From assembly GCA_021769625.1 (NCBI GenBank), contig JAETSN010000012.1:1-64000 (forward strand): a stretch of 64,000 nt of DNA, given 5' to 3'. Shown piece after piece: positions 8,305 to 16,362 of this stretch (positions are counted from its first letter, which is position 1; every line of letters starts with the position of its first letter). The notes under the pieces were generated by a model. That model saw only the letters and a list, made by a program, of their open reading frames with translations, made no database searches and had not been told where the DNA came from. The translations under genes and the position numbers were made by a program. The stretch is from [Clostridium] symbiosum. GTDB taxonomy: Bacteria > Bacillota > Clostridia > Lachnospirales > Lachnospiraceae.

Positions 8305-10833
8305 TCAAATTAGGGTATAAATTTTCCTCCCAACTTCTGTTATACTTTTAATATCACTGATACTTCTTTCTCCCGCCAATAAATACAAAAAATCTGCCAA
8401 ATGATAAAAACAGTCATTTTCATGAATAATACCATCATCTATAATATGCCTTTTAATTTCTTTATCTAGATATTTCTTAATCAACTCTATGTTAAACTGT
8501 AAATTCACTTCAGAAAATTTTCCTGTTTGTAAATCTATACCAATAAAATTATCTTTATTAGAAACAATATATAAAAATCCTTCCGATATAGTTGTAAATC
8601 TATATTCTTCCTCCATTTCTGCCTTTATTCCCCACTCCTTTTCTAAAGTAGTCACTTCAATTTTTTTATCTGCCAGTAGGATTTTGATACATTTGTTAGA
8701 TATGTATGACACAAAATAAAAGCAATCATTCCAATAAAAACCATCTCTATATAAACCTTTATCTTTTAATAGCTCTCCTGAACACAAAACCGAAATAATA
8801 CTTTCTATCTCCAAATCATATACTATAATCTCATTATTACGACTAAGTAAAAAAAGGAATCTATCTTTACCCAAAATTTTATAGAAGCCTTTTCCTTTAT
8901 TATTAATATTAGTAAATTGGATTTTATAGTTTATTATATTTATTTTCACCAACAAACTGCATTCCATTGCTGCAAAATACAAACATTCATTATAGACATA
9001 TATCCCGCTATCCGAACATATAATATACTTTTCTCCTGTCTGCTTTTGATATTCTTTCATAAAGTCAATTGCATTTTTCAACTCAAAAGAATTATTTTTT
9101 AATTTTCCAAATACCTTCCCATATGTTGGTATAATAAAAAAATCCTTCTTTCCCATCTCTTTGTCTTCAACTTTATATATACTAAATGATTGGTTTTTCA
9201 ATTTTGGGGTATTCCATACCGTAATATCTCCTTCTTCTCTATCAAAAATATATGCATTCTTTGCGGTACACGGCGAAATAATTATTTTGTTATTGCTCTC
9301 CTCCATATTAGTTATCAAATTAGCGCTATCTATTGCCTCTTCCTCTAGCTTGCCAATCAAATATACATTTCCCGTTCTTTTATCAATAGAAAATAGTCCA
9401 TTATAATTTGCCGCCGAAAAAAATACCTTATTATCAATCCGTAAGCCGTTAGTAATTTGCGGATACCATTTATTATCATTCCTTTCACTTCTTGATTGAC
9501 AATTTTGTATCATCAGCAGCTTCCCTGTCTTCTGATATAAATGTACTATCGAGCTCCAATCCCCGTAATAACCATCACTCAGTGCTACCGCCCGATCCAT
9601 GTCCGCTGTATCATCATAAATTCCCCAACTTTCTTCTCTGTACTTCTCCCGCATCTCCCTATACCTTTCCCATAGCTGCGGACGCATAGAAACCAACGTA
9701 CTTTCCATCAAAGGGTGGGGACGCCAAAGAAGAGCCACTTCATCCTTATTCTCCCGAAAAATCTGAAATACACTCTCTATCTTCTTTAGCATCTGCTCAT
9801 CATATCGCAATAACGCTGTAACACTTGTATTATAAAAAATAATCTTCTTCCAACTTCCATCTGTTTTCTGGATAATCTTCAACCAATCTTCCGGTATCTC
9901 TATATCTTCCTTTTTTGTCCTTAATACCTTATCCACTTTCGGAGAGCCACTACCATCTATCTTTTTCTCCCAATAATCCCTTGCCTCTTTAGATCCATAT
10001 GACTCCTCCGTCAATACTTTAATATAAACCTGCCGCATATCCTCAGACTGTACGATAACTTTATCCGCATTCTTAACTGCCTCATTAATGCAAAAATGCT
10101 TCATCCCTTCTATCGCTGTATCATCATCCGGATCTACTTCATTTAAAATAAAATATGGAATATAAACCAACTTCTCCGTAAACCTCTTTAAATTCTTAGA
10201 ATAAAACCGCGGATGCACGCTCGTGACATAATTAAACTCATCATAAGGATTATGAATATACATGACATCCGGTCTGCGCTCCTCAAAATCATACTCCTCC
10301 CAGTTCGTCACAGGCACATAATCCGGATACTGATCCCCCTCATAGTGCATCTCCCGGAACGTCCCGTCCGGGTTCTTGTCATAATATGGAATAGGCACAA
10401 CGTAAGCGTCCGTATCCTCGTCCGCATCCGCCGCCATCCACACGCTCTCCAAAGAATCCCACATAGAAGCCTTATATGGGAAAAATACAACTTCCTTCTT
10501 ATCCTCCGGCATCTCCTGTCGAATCTTATTATTCAGATATGTCAACTGTTTCTGGATTTTTTTAGATAATTTTCTGATCTGCTCTTCATCTGATACGGCT
10601 ATGCTCATCTGGTATATATTCTCACAATAATTTTCCAGAATCTCTATCAGTTCCGCATATCCGCCCCCCTTGCTTTCGATCAGGTTTCCGAGAAGGATTG
10701 CCGATTCCTGACACTGCCCAAGTATTTCCAATGCTCTCTCTGTATTAGATTTACACAGCCTGCCGATCACCTCGTTTGCTTCAACGAGCATGTCCGCAGT
10801 TTCCAGTAATTCTTTTTTCTTATACCGTCTCAT
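8305..10833 (-). CDS. CDP-glycerol glycerophosphotransferase-like protein fused to a beta-propeller-like domain
   Basis: An 842-residue protein with a strong ribosome binding site (GGAAGG). Residues 1-110 are mostly helical. About 115-450 look like the GT-B fold of CDP-glycerol/poly(glycerophosphate) transferases: WRPHPL at 370-375 and SDGYYGDWSSIVHLY at 419-433 match the motif pair of that family. From ~457 to the end there are repeated short beta segments (NKVFFSAANYNGLFSIDKRTG, NECLYFAAMECSLLVKIN in part), as in a propeller. The composition changes at the same point: the transferase half is GC-balanced, the propeller half is AT-rich. No signal peptide. First gene of the operon; it may act on the same surface polymer or on flagellin. 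The exact reaction is unknown. Confidence 0.65.
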   Translation of the reverse strand: MRRYKKKELLETADMLVEANEVIGRLCKSNTERALEILGQCQESAILLGNLIESKGGGYAELIEILENYCENIYQMSIAVSDEEQIRKLSKKIQKQLTYLNNKIRQEMPEDKKEVVFFPYKASMWDSLESVWMAADADEDTDAYVVPIPYYDKNPDGTFREMHYEGDQYPDYVPVTNWEEYDFEERRPDVMYIHNPYDEFNYVTSVHPRFYSKNLKRFTEKLVYIPYFILNEVDPDDDTAIEGMKHFCINEAVKNADKVIVQSEDMRQVYIKVLTEESYGSKEARDYWEKKIDGSGSPKVDKVLRTKKEDIEIPEDWLKIIQKTDGSWKKIIFYNTSVTALLRYDEQMLKKIESVFQIFRENKDEVALLWRPHPLMESTLVSMRPQLWERYREMREKYREESWGIYDDTADMDRAVALSDGYYGDWSSIVHLYQKTGKLLMIQNCQSRSERNDNKWYPQITNGLRIDNKVFFSAANYNGLFSIDKRTGNVYLIGKLEEEAIDSANLITNMEESNNKIIISPCTAKNAYIFDREEGDITVWNTPKLKNQSFSIYKVEDKEMGKKDFFIIPTYGKVFGKLKNNSFELKNAIDFMKEYQKQTGEKYIICSDSGIYVYNECLYFAAMECSLLVKINIINYKIQFTNINNKGKGFYKILGKDRFLFLLSRNNEIIVYDLEIESIISVLCSGELLKDKGLYRDGFYWNDCFYFVSYISNKCIKILLADKKIEVTTLEKEWGIKAEMEEEYRFTTISEGFLYIVSNKDNFIGIDLQTGKFSEVNLQFNIELIKKYLDKEIKRHIIDDGIIHENDCFYHLADFLYLLAGERSISDIKSITEVGRKIYTLI

Positions 10834-10860
10834 TGCACACCTTCCATACTTAAATGAGGA

Positions 10861-11161
10861 GAATGCGCTTTTGCATTCTCGTATGCAAAATTTAGTATTT
10901 CTTAGCTGGTGTCTTTTGACACCTTGGAAATACTTTTTGCATTATAATAAGGCACATTGGTTACAGACATCTCTGTAATGCGGCATAGCCGCTTCGCTCC
11001 CGGTACCTCACACCCAAATCTCTGATTTGGATATGTTCCCTGCGGGTCCTGGCATACCCAATACGCAGATTTCTCTGCCTTCTAATGCCGTTTTTGTTTT
11101 TATATCAAAAGAAATATTCCGCAGTCCGGCATTCGCCGGTAAAATATGCATCAGCATATTT
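10861..11161 (-). ncRNA. Hairpin-dense region, candidate structured (omega-RNA-like) RNA
   Basis: Between the TnpB-like stop and the transferase gene there is no coding frame, but at least eight perfect stems: 11142-11161 (8 bp), 11126-11139 (5), 11065-11078 (5, enclosed by GGCAT/ATGCC at 11085-11089 and 11051-11055), 11014-11030 (7), 10980-10992 (5), 10961-10978 (7), 10908-10923 (6, enclosed by AGTATTT/AAATACT at 10894-10900 and 10928-10934) and 10869-10890 (8). In TnpB systems the guide RNA is encoded at and beyond the 3' end of tnpB on the same strand, which is this position. It could instead be a long regulatory leader of the sugar operon. Structure is seen; function is inferred. Confidence 0.5.
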
Positions 11162-11176
11162 ATCTATGGAAAATCT

Positions 11177-12508
11177 CTATATGGTCTTTATTACTCTTAC
11201 TGCCTCTATCTGTATCCCCCTCTTCAGGGCATTCTTCGCCGCATTCTCCCTCTCGCTCATCCGCGCACCGCAGCTTTCACAGGTAAACTGATCCTTCTCT
11301 TTTACCCCGATCTCTCCGCAGCTGCTGCACTGTCTGCTGATATCCCTCCCCAACACTTCCACCAGCTCGATTGCCTGCTCCCTGCATTTTAATTCCAGCC
11401 GCTTCCTCACATATCCCCTCTGCCACATCCCCACAGAGTAATTGATCGTTTTATTGATGCCTGCTCTGGAATTTGGGGGCAGTTTCGGGATATAGAGCAC
11501 CGCTGGTTTTTCTGTTTCCAGAAGCCTGTTGATCTCCGCATTGACATAGGTGTGAAGGGCGGCTTCCAGTCTGGATTTTTTTGCATTATATTTTTTTCTG
11601 CCCGGATTGCTGTTTTTATTTTTCCGGTATCTGGCATTGCCCTCTTTTATATGATCCGCCAGAGCAAACTGATACTCGCCGTACTTCTCGCCGTAAATAT
11701 GTCCCTGATCTGTCACAAACATGGTAAAAAGTCCTACTGCCAGACCTGTCCTGTTATCATATCCTTCCTTATTCTTTACCTGCACTTCCACCGGCGCATG
11801 GATAATGATATTTCCCTCTTCCGGGAACAGCCTGATATATAGCTGTTTCTTATATTCGTTATGGTCTGTCAGCGGAATAAATATCCTCTTCCGCTTTTCC
11901 TTTACTGCAATATAGATCCCGTGGTCTCCATATCTGTAAGCCCGCTCCGAAACGGAAAACCCGTTTGCCACATCTGTGTGAAGCTCCTTGTTCAGATATC
12001 GCCTGACCAGTCTGCACAGATACTTATCCAGCCTCCCGGTATCGGCATCCATACAGGCTTCCCTGTACGGTTTTTCCCAGTTTTCCGAGAGAACCTGTTT
12101 CTTCCCAAGCAGGATATTTTCAAAGCACTCGCTCTGCTTCATCACAAACCTGAGATAGTGCCTGTCCTCCGGTGTCAGGTTTTCGTTTTCCCTGATACAT
12201 TTCGATATCCTGTTCTTCACCTGCGCCCACTGGTTCTTGATATCTCCCAATGCATCAAAAACAGCCAGATAAAAATACACGGACGGAAGTCCCAGCTCTG
12301 CCCGCAGGCCGCTCTTTGTCATCTCATTCTGGATCGTATATCCCGGATAAAGCTTGGGAAGGCTCCTGATGCCGCTGTAGCGCTGGTACACATAGTTTTT
12401 TACCCTGTTGTAATCCTGTGCTATTTCCAGTAATTTCCGCATATCTTCTTCTGAGATCGGCGTTTTGTTATACTGGCGGACGGTTTTGCAGATCACCTCA
12501 GATGACAT
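11177..12508 (-). CDS. TnpB-like protein with apparently inactivated RuvC domain
   Basis: A 443-residue protein from MSSEV, chosen for AGGAATCACAAT upstream; an in-frame start 42 codons earlier would overlap the recombinase. N-terminal ~230 residues are helical. The C-terminal half follows the TnpB order: a RuvC-I-like strand GLAVGLFTMFVTDQG (~255-269), a helical KKYNAKKSRLEAALH segment, RuvC-II-like VLYIPKL (~337-343), a CxxC...CxxC zinc ribbon (C394, C397, C410, C413), and RuvC-III-like ERENAAKN (~419-426). Aligned to active TnpB, the Asp of GIDxG is Ala257, the Glu of VIEDL is Pro341, and the Asp of DxNAA is Arg420. So it should bind RNA and DNA but not cut. It follows the tyrosine recombinase by 58 bp. 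Confidence 0.75.
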   Translation of the reverse strand: MSSEVICKTVRQYNKTPISEEDMRKLLEIAQDYNRVKNYVYQRYSGIRSLPKLYPGYTIQNEMTKSGLRAELGLPSVYFYLAVFDALGDIKNQWAQVKNRISKCIRENENLTPEDRHYLRFVMKQSECFENILLGKKQVLSENWEKPYREACMDADTGRLDKYLCRLVRRYLNKELHTDVANGFSVSERAYRYGDHGIYIAVKEKRKRIFIPLTDHNEYKKQLYIRLFPEEGNIIIHAPVEVQVKNKEGYDNRTGLAVGLFTMFVTDQGHIYGEKYGEYQFALADHIKEGNARYRKNKNSNPGRKKYNAKKSRLEAALHTYVNAEINRLLETEKPAVLYIPKLPPNSRAGINKTINYSVGMWQRGYVRKRLELKCREQAIELVEVLGRDISRQCSSCGEIGVKEKDQFTCESCGARMSERENAAKNALKRGIQIEAVRVIKTI

Positions 12509-12533
12509 ATTGTGATTCCTGTTCTTTATTGCT

Positions 12534-12558
12534 TTCGCAGAATTGGATATTCTGCGAA
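12534..12558. repeat. 25-bp palindromic site, copy 1
   Basis: Perfect 10-bp arms TTCGCAGAAT/ATTCTGCGAA around the asymmetric spacer TGGAT. It lies in the 58-bp gap between the recombinase stop and the TnpB-like start. The identical 25 bp occur in opposite orientation at 15140-15164. The arm-spacer-arm form is that of a tyrosine-recombinase core site. It is also hairpin-forming, with a T run only on the plus strand, against the direction of the genes. Confidence 0.7.
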
Positions 12559-12566
12559 TTTTTTGA

Positions 12567-13631
12567 CTATACGGAGGGATCAGATTTTTTGATATCCTGC
12601 TCACAGAACTGACCGTAAATGGCCGAAAGGGCATTCATATGCTTTCGCTTTGTGTCCATTGTCGGGTGAACATACCGGTTCAGTGTGATCTGCACATCAG
12701 AATGTCCCAGAATCTCACTGAGGCTTTTAATATCCATACCATTGTCAATACAATTCGTGGCAAAGGTATGTCTTAAAGTATGAAAATTATAGTCTGCACC
12801 GCCGATTTCTTTCAGATATGATTTGAAATGATTTTGATAAGTCCGCGGCTCCATCGGCTTATTTGTACAAAGTACATATTCCTGATCAGCTTTTCTGAAT
12901 ACGTTAAGCAATGAGACCAGACTTTCCGATATCGGAATTTCCCGAAAAGAAAAAGCACTTTTAGGGGGCGTCTCTAAAAGTGCTGTTTTTGTAAAACCAT
13001 TTTTGATTTCAATCCGCTGGACGGTTCTGTTTACATGAAGCAGCATCTGTTCCATATCAATATCCGACCATTTCAGGGCACATATCTCGCCCAGCCTCAG
13101 CCCTGTCGAGAGGCAGAGAATGATACCTGCTTTGGATATATTGATATTTTGATGGAGAAATCTCATTAATCTGACCTGTTCTGTCCGATTTAATATGACA
13201 ACAGGTTTTCTTTTTTTCCGCACAAACCTGTTTTTGACAGAGATAGCAGGGAATCCATAATATTCTTCCGCATACTGCATTGTCTGGTTGATCAATGCCA
13301 GAATACTCTGTTTTGTCGTATCGGACATATCTGATGATATAAGTTTTTCCTTTATGTAACTGCTCGTGATCTGTGTTATACAGTCACTTTCAAACAGATT
13401 TTTAATATGACAGTTATATAGTTTTTCATATTTTATAAAGGTGGAATATTTTCTGGTTGCGGCTATCTGCTGCAGCCATTCTTCCATGATCCTGCAGAAT
13501 TCAGGAGGCCTCTCTGATGTGTTGCTGCTTTTTCCTTCTAAATATAGAAAGTTCAGATTTGGTTTGTTTGCGTTATAGCCCTCTCCCCGCTTATTTTGAT
13601 TGTAATTTTCATACCTGCTGTTTTCAGACAT
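12567..13631 (-). CDS. Tyrosine recombinase/integrase
   Basis: A 354-residue tyrosine recombinase with a strong ribosome binding site (GGAAGGAG). A core-binding SAM-like domain spans ~45-135. The catalytic domain has all expected residues: R179 (TGLRLGE), K224 (PPKSAF), H284 and R287 (HTLRHTFA), H310 (LGHSDV) and Y320 (NRYVH). It should be active. The N-terminal 40 residues are polar and low in complexity. The gene is followed after a palindromic 25-bp site by the TnpB-like gene on the same strand, so the two are probably co-expressed. Likely jobs are integration/excision of this module or inversion between the two 25-bp sites. Confidence 0.93.
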   Translation of the reverse strand: MSENSRYENYNQNKRGEGYNANKPNLNFLYLEGKSSNTSERPPEFCRIMEEWLQQIAATRKYSTFIKYEKLYNCHIKNLFESDCITQITSSYIKEKLISSDMSDTTKQSILALINQTMQYAEEYYGFPAISVKNRFVRKKRKPVVILNRTEQVRLMRFLHQNINISKAGIILCLSTGLRLGEICALKWSDIDMEQMLLHVNRTVQRIEIKNGFTKTALLETPPKSAFSFREIPISESLVSLLNVFRKADQEYVLCTNKPMEPRTYQNHFKSYLKEIGGADYNFHTLRHTFATNCIDNGMDIKSLSEILGHSDVQITLNRYVHPTMDTKRKHMNALSAIYGQFCEQDIKKSDPSV

Positions 13632-13905
13632 ATCTTTCTCCTTCCTGGCCGCTTATCTGACTGTAATCGGTTCGTTAAAATTTATTGCTGCTTGAATTGT
13701 AGCAAAGAAAGATACTGTCTCGTATGAAATTTTATTTTTCTTGCTTGTGAATTGATGTCTTATATAATTGTAGAAAAGCTGATGAGATTAAGATAAAATG
13801 AGAGCATTAGTGGAAAATTATTCTCTGTTGCAAATGGGCAATCTGTATCACAACATAGCAGATACAGACTGTAATAAGAAATTATGTTCTTTGTAGATAA
13901 ATTTT

Positions 13906-14796
13906 TTAGTTCATGCTGCTTTGAAGCCGCCGTTGTAATTCGGCAACTTGAGCCTCTAATGAGGTGATGCGAAAATTTTTTTCCATAATTACTATTTCTT
14001 TTTCTGCATTTAATGATTTTAATTCGGTGATGATTGTATCTTTCTCCTTCATATCCTGCTTCACACCATCCCATGTCCGGCGGTAATCTTCTCGTGCCTC
14101 ACACTGGTTACGAATCCGGTCGTCCTCATTAAGGGTGAATAGCGTTTCTCCCGCTTCCTGCATGCTTTTATTATCCGCTGAGATCATCTTAAAATCCTCC
14201 CATGTCAATGCGTTAAACAGCCGTGCCCATTTATCAAGATCATAATCCTTATCTTCTTTAGCCGCCAGATGAATCTGAGTTAAGTCTAACACATGTATAG
14301 TAAACTTGTCACTATATTTTTGATAGTTTTTTGTATTCAGCATCTTATAGGTGGAAAAGAATGCCGGATATTTCGGGAACAACGTAAAATTCAGGATGCC
14401 AATCTGGAAAGCAGATTTTATAGATTTATAAGCATCACCTGTATTCAGGCTGTCGAAAAGCCAGGAGAGATAGACCAGAGATCTTTCGGGCCAGTTATAC
14501 TGGTTGTTTACCTGCATCTCCAGATTGATGGAGGTGTTATTGTTCATCAGGATCTTGATGTCCAGAATGAAATCCTTATCACTGATCTTTTTCCCAAGTT
14601 CGATAGGATTAAGGATCTGCACAGAACGTATATCATCCGGATTTAAGTGCAACAGGGAACACAAAAGCCCCTTTAATACATTTTCATTGCTCTGCATAAC
14701 GCTTCGAAACATGTAGTCGTTCGTGAGAGGATAGTCGATCGCACCAGTAAAAGATGCCAGTCCGGACGTACCTCCAGGAATTTTCAGATCATTCAT
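13906..14796 (-). CDS. Rpn-family recombination-promoting nuclease/putative transposase
   Basis: A 296-residue PD-(D/E)XK nuclease-family protein (Rpn, related to transposase_31). It begins with the family phrase PLTNDYMFRSVMQSNENVL (~22-40). The nuclease core is DFILDIKIL and INLEMQVNN (~75-100), with D and ExQ as likely metal ligands, followed by WPERSLVYLSWLF. The last ~50 residues form a coiled coil. The start has AAAGGAG upstream. Rpn proteins promote RecA-independent recombination in E. coli; whether this one moves DNA is unknown. It lies between the two inverted 25-bp palindromes together with the recombinase. Confidence 0.85.
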   Translation of the reverse strand: MNDLKIPGGTSGLASFTGAIDYPLTNDYMFRSVMQSNENVLKGLLCSLLHLNPDDIRSVQILNPIELGKKISDKDFILDIKILMNNNTSINLEMQVNNQYNWPERSLVYLSWLFDSLNTGDAYKSIKSAFQIGILNFTLFPKYPAFFSTYKMLNTKNYQKYSDKFTIHVLDLTQIHLAAKEDKDYDLDKWARLFNALTWEDFKMISADNKSMQEAGETLFTLNEDDRIRNQCEAREDYRRTWDGVKQDMKEKDTIITELKSLNAEKEIVIMEKNFRITSLEAQVAELQRRLQSSMN

Positions 14797-15199
14797 AAGA
14801 TATGCTCCTTTGTGATATGTTGTCAGAATCTGTTTTTTGTAGATATAAAACTATTTTTGATGTGCCCTAATTTTTTTTACCACAATATACTATGAGCAGA
14901 CAAGTATAAATTAGAAAACAGAATGTAGAAAAATAATAATACACAGATGTCCTATTTTGCCACCTTGATGCCAAAACCACACAAACTCTTTTTTCATGTT
15001 GGAAGAACAGCCAAATTTTTCCCTCAAATTGACAAAACCACTTATCTGTAGTATGATTAATGCCGATATAAAAATTGTAGGTACGCTATAAAGTAACCAA
15101 CGCCTGCACGCTCCGCGAGCAGTCTTATGCTAATATTATTTCGCAGAATATCCAATTCTGCGAATTTTTATATTATTACATTTCAAAATAATGTATTCC
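14797..15199. other. Gene-free stretch between the two Rpn genes
   Basis: AT-rich, with no coding frame I can support. It should hold the promoter of the Rpn gene at 13906-14796. The only clear structure is the second palindromic 25-bp site (15140-15164). Confidence 0.6.
15140..15164. repeat. 25-bp palindromic site, copy 2 (inverted relative to copy 1)
   Basis: Arms TTCGCAGAAT/ATTCTGCGAA with spacer ATCCA, the exact reverse complement of the copy at 12534-12558. Neighbouring bases differ apart from a T run on the plus-strand 3' side of both. It lies 36 bp downstream of the second Rpn gene's stop. Confidence 0.7.
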
Positions 15200-16189
15200 C
15201 TACCAATATAATGCCACCTTTTCCATCGCTCCTTCCCTGCTGAGTTTATACTCTTTTATCAGTGAAGTGATCCCCTGTTCTCTGGATCCTCCAAACTCTT
15301 TCACGATATTGAGCGCTTTATGAATACCATCTTCTCTTTCCTCTGCCCTTCCCTCAATTTTTCCTTCTATCTTTCCTTCTTCTTTCATATCCTCAAACGC
15401 CTTGCACATACTGAATTCTCCTTTCTCAAACGCTTCCCCGCTCACTCCCGGTATCTTTTTTATATTAGTTAATTTTGTTAACAGTATTTTAGCCTGACTG
15501 CTCAAATCCTCATACCGCTCTTTATGCTCTTCCAGTCTTTTCTTCATCTGCTCCTTCTCACCGGAATATCTGAGGAACTCAAACACAGACTGCAACTCCG
15601 AATGGAACTGCCCGAACTCTTCATACTCATGATAATCAAACAGATTCAGCCGGTAATTCGAAATGAAGGGAAGAATCTTTTCCTCGCAGCCTTCCACATC
15701 CAACAATTCATACAGAGTTTTTGCACCGTCCCAGGACTTTTCTTTTCCATAATAAACAACGATCGTAATGACCGGAGAAAATTTATCTCTTTTTCGCATA
15801 CCGGAAATAAACTCATCCGATGTGGCCTTCTCTTTTTCGGTCTCAGACTGCTTTCGCAGTGCCCTTCTCCATTTTTCCTTCAGCCTTTTCCACTGCTTAT
15901 CATAGGCCATGCTCTCAGATAACATCGCACGGGTCACCATACGATAGTCTACTCTTGTCTGATTTTCCACTGAAAGTATGACAATCGCCGCCCCCTTCCA
16001 AAGCCTTACCTTATCCCGGATTGTCTTTTTTACTGTTCCTCCCGAAATACTTCTCAGTTCTCCATCCTGTTCGCTCAGTTCTTCGGGCTTTACCACCTGC
16101 TCACCATGATATAAAACACCATTTACCAGATCTGCAAAGACTTCCTCGTTTTCCAGATAGTCGCTCGCATAGACATCCTCTTTGCCCAT
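15200..16189 (-). CDS. Rpn-family nuclease/putative transposase (second copy)
   Basis: A 329-residue relative of the transposase_31/YhgA-like group. DYLENEEVFADLVNGVLYHG (~10-29) is the family N-terminus; the core has VILSVENQTRVDYRMVTRA (~71-89) with the D/E-x-Q arrangement, then PVITIVVYYG. The C-terminus ends in charged helices (KIEGKIEGRAEERE). Strong ribosome binding site GGGAGG. It differs clearly in sequence from the Rpn protein encoded at 13906, so the two are not a recent duplication. Confidence 0.85.
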   Translation of the reverse strand: MGKEDVYASDYLENEEVFADLVNGVLYHGEQVVKPEELSEQDGELRSISGGTVKKTIRDKVRLWKGAAIVILSVENQTRVDYRMVTRAMLSESMAYDKQWKRLKEKWRRALRKQSETEKEKATSDEFISGMRKRDKFSPVITIVVYYGKEKSWDGAKTLYELLDVEGCEEKILPFISNYRLNLFDYHEYEEFGQFHSELQSVFEFLRYSGEKEQMKKRLEEHKERYEDLSSQAKILLTKLTNIKKIPGVSGEAFEKGEFSMCKAFEDMKEEGKIEGKIEGRAEEREDGIHKALNIVKEFGGSREQGITSLIKEYKLSREGAMEKVALYW

Positions 16190-16362
16190 GTCTTTTCCTC
16201 CCTTTATATTGTTTTTTCATATAAGGGAGTCTTTTGATCTCACGAATGTGATAAGATGATTAAGAAATCTCAGAAGTTCCCAGATATGTGCCTCTATACT
16301 ACTATAAACAGTCACTTTTTGCAATACTCTCATGCAATTTTTCTATGTTCAGAGGCAGCAAT

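Noticed and set aside
10880..13750. CTCGTATG followed by similar AT-rich sequence at ~10,880 and ~13,718 as possible attL/attR of the recombinase module
   Set aside because: Only eight exact bases are shared; a match of that length is expected by chance between two regions of this size. The 25-bp sites are a much better candidate.
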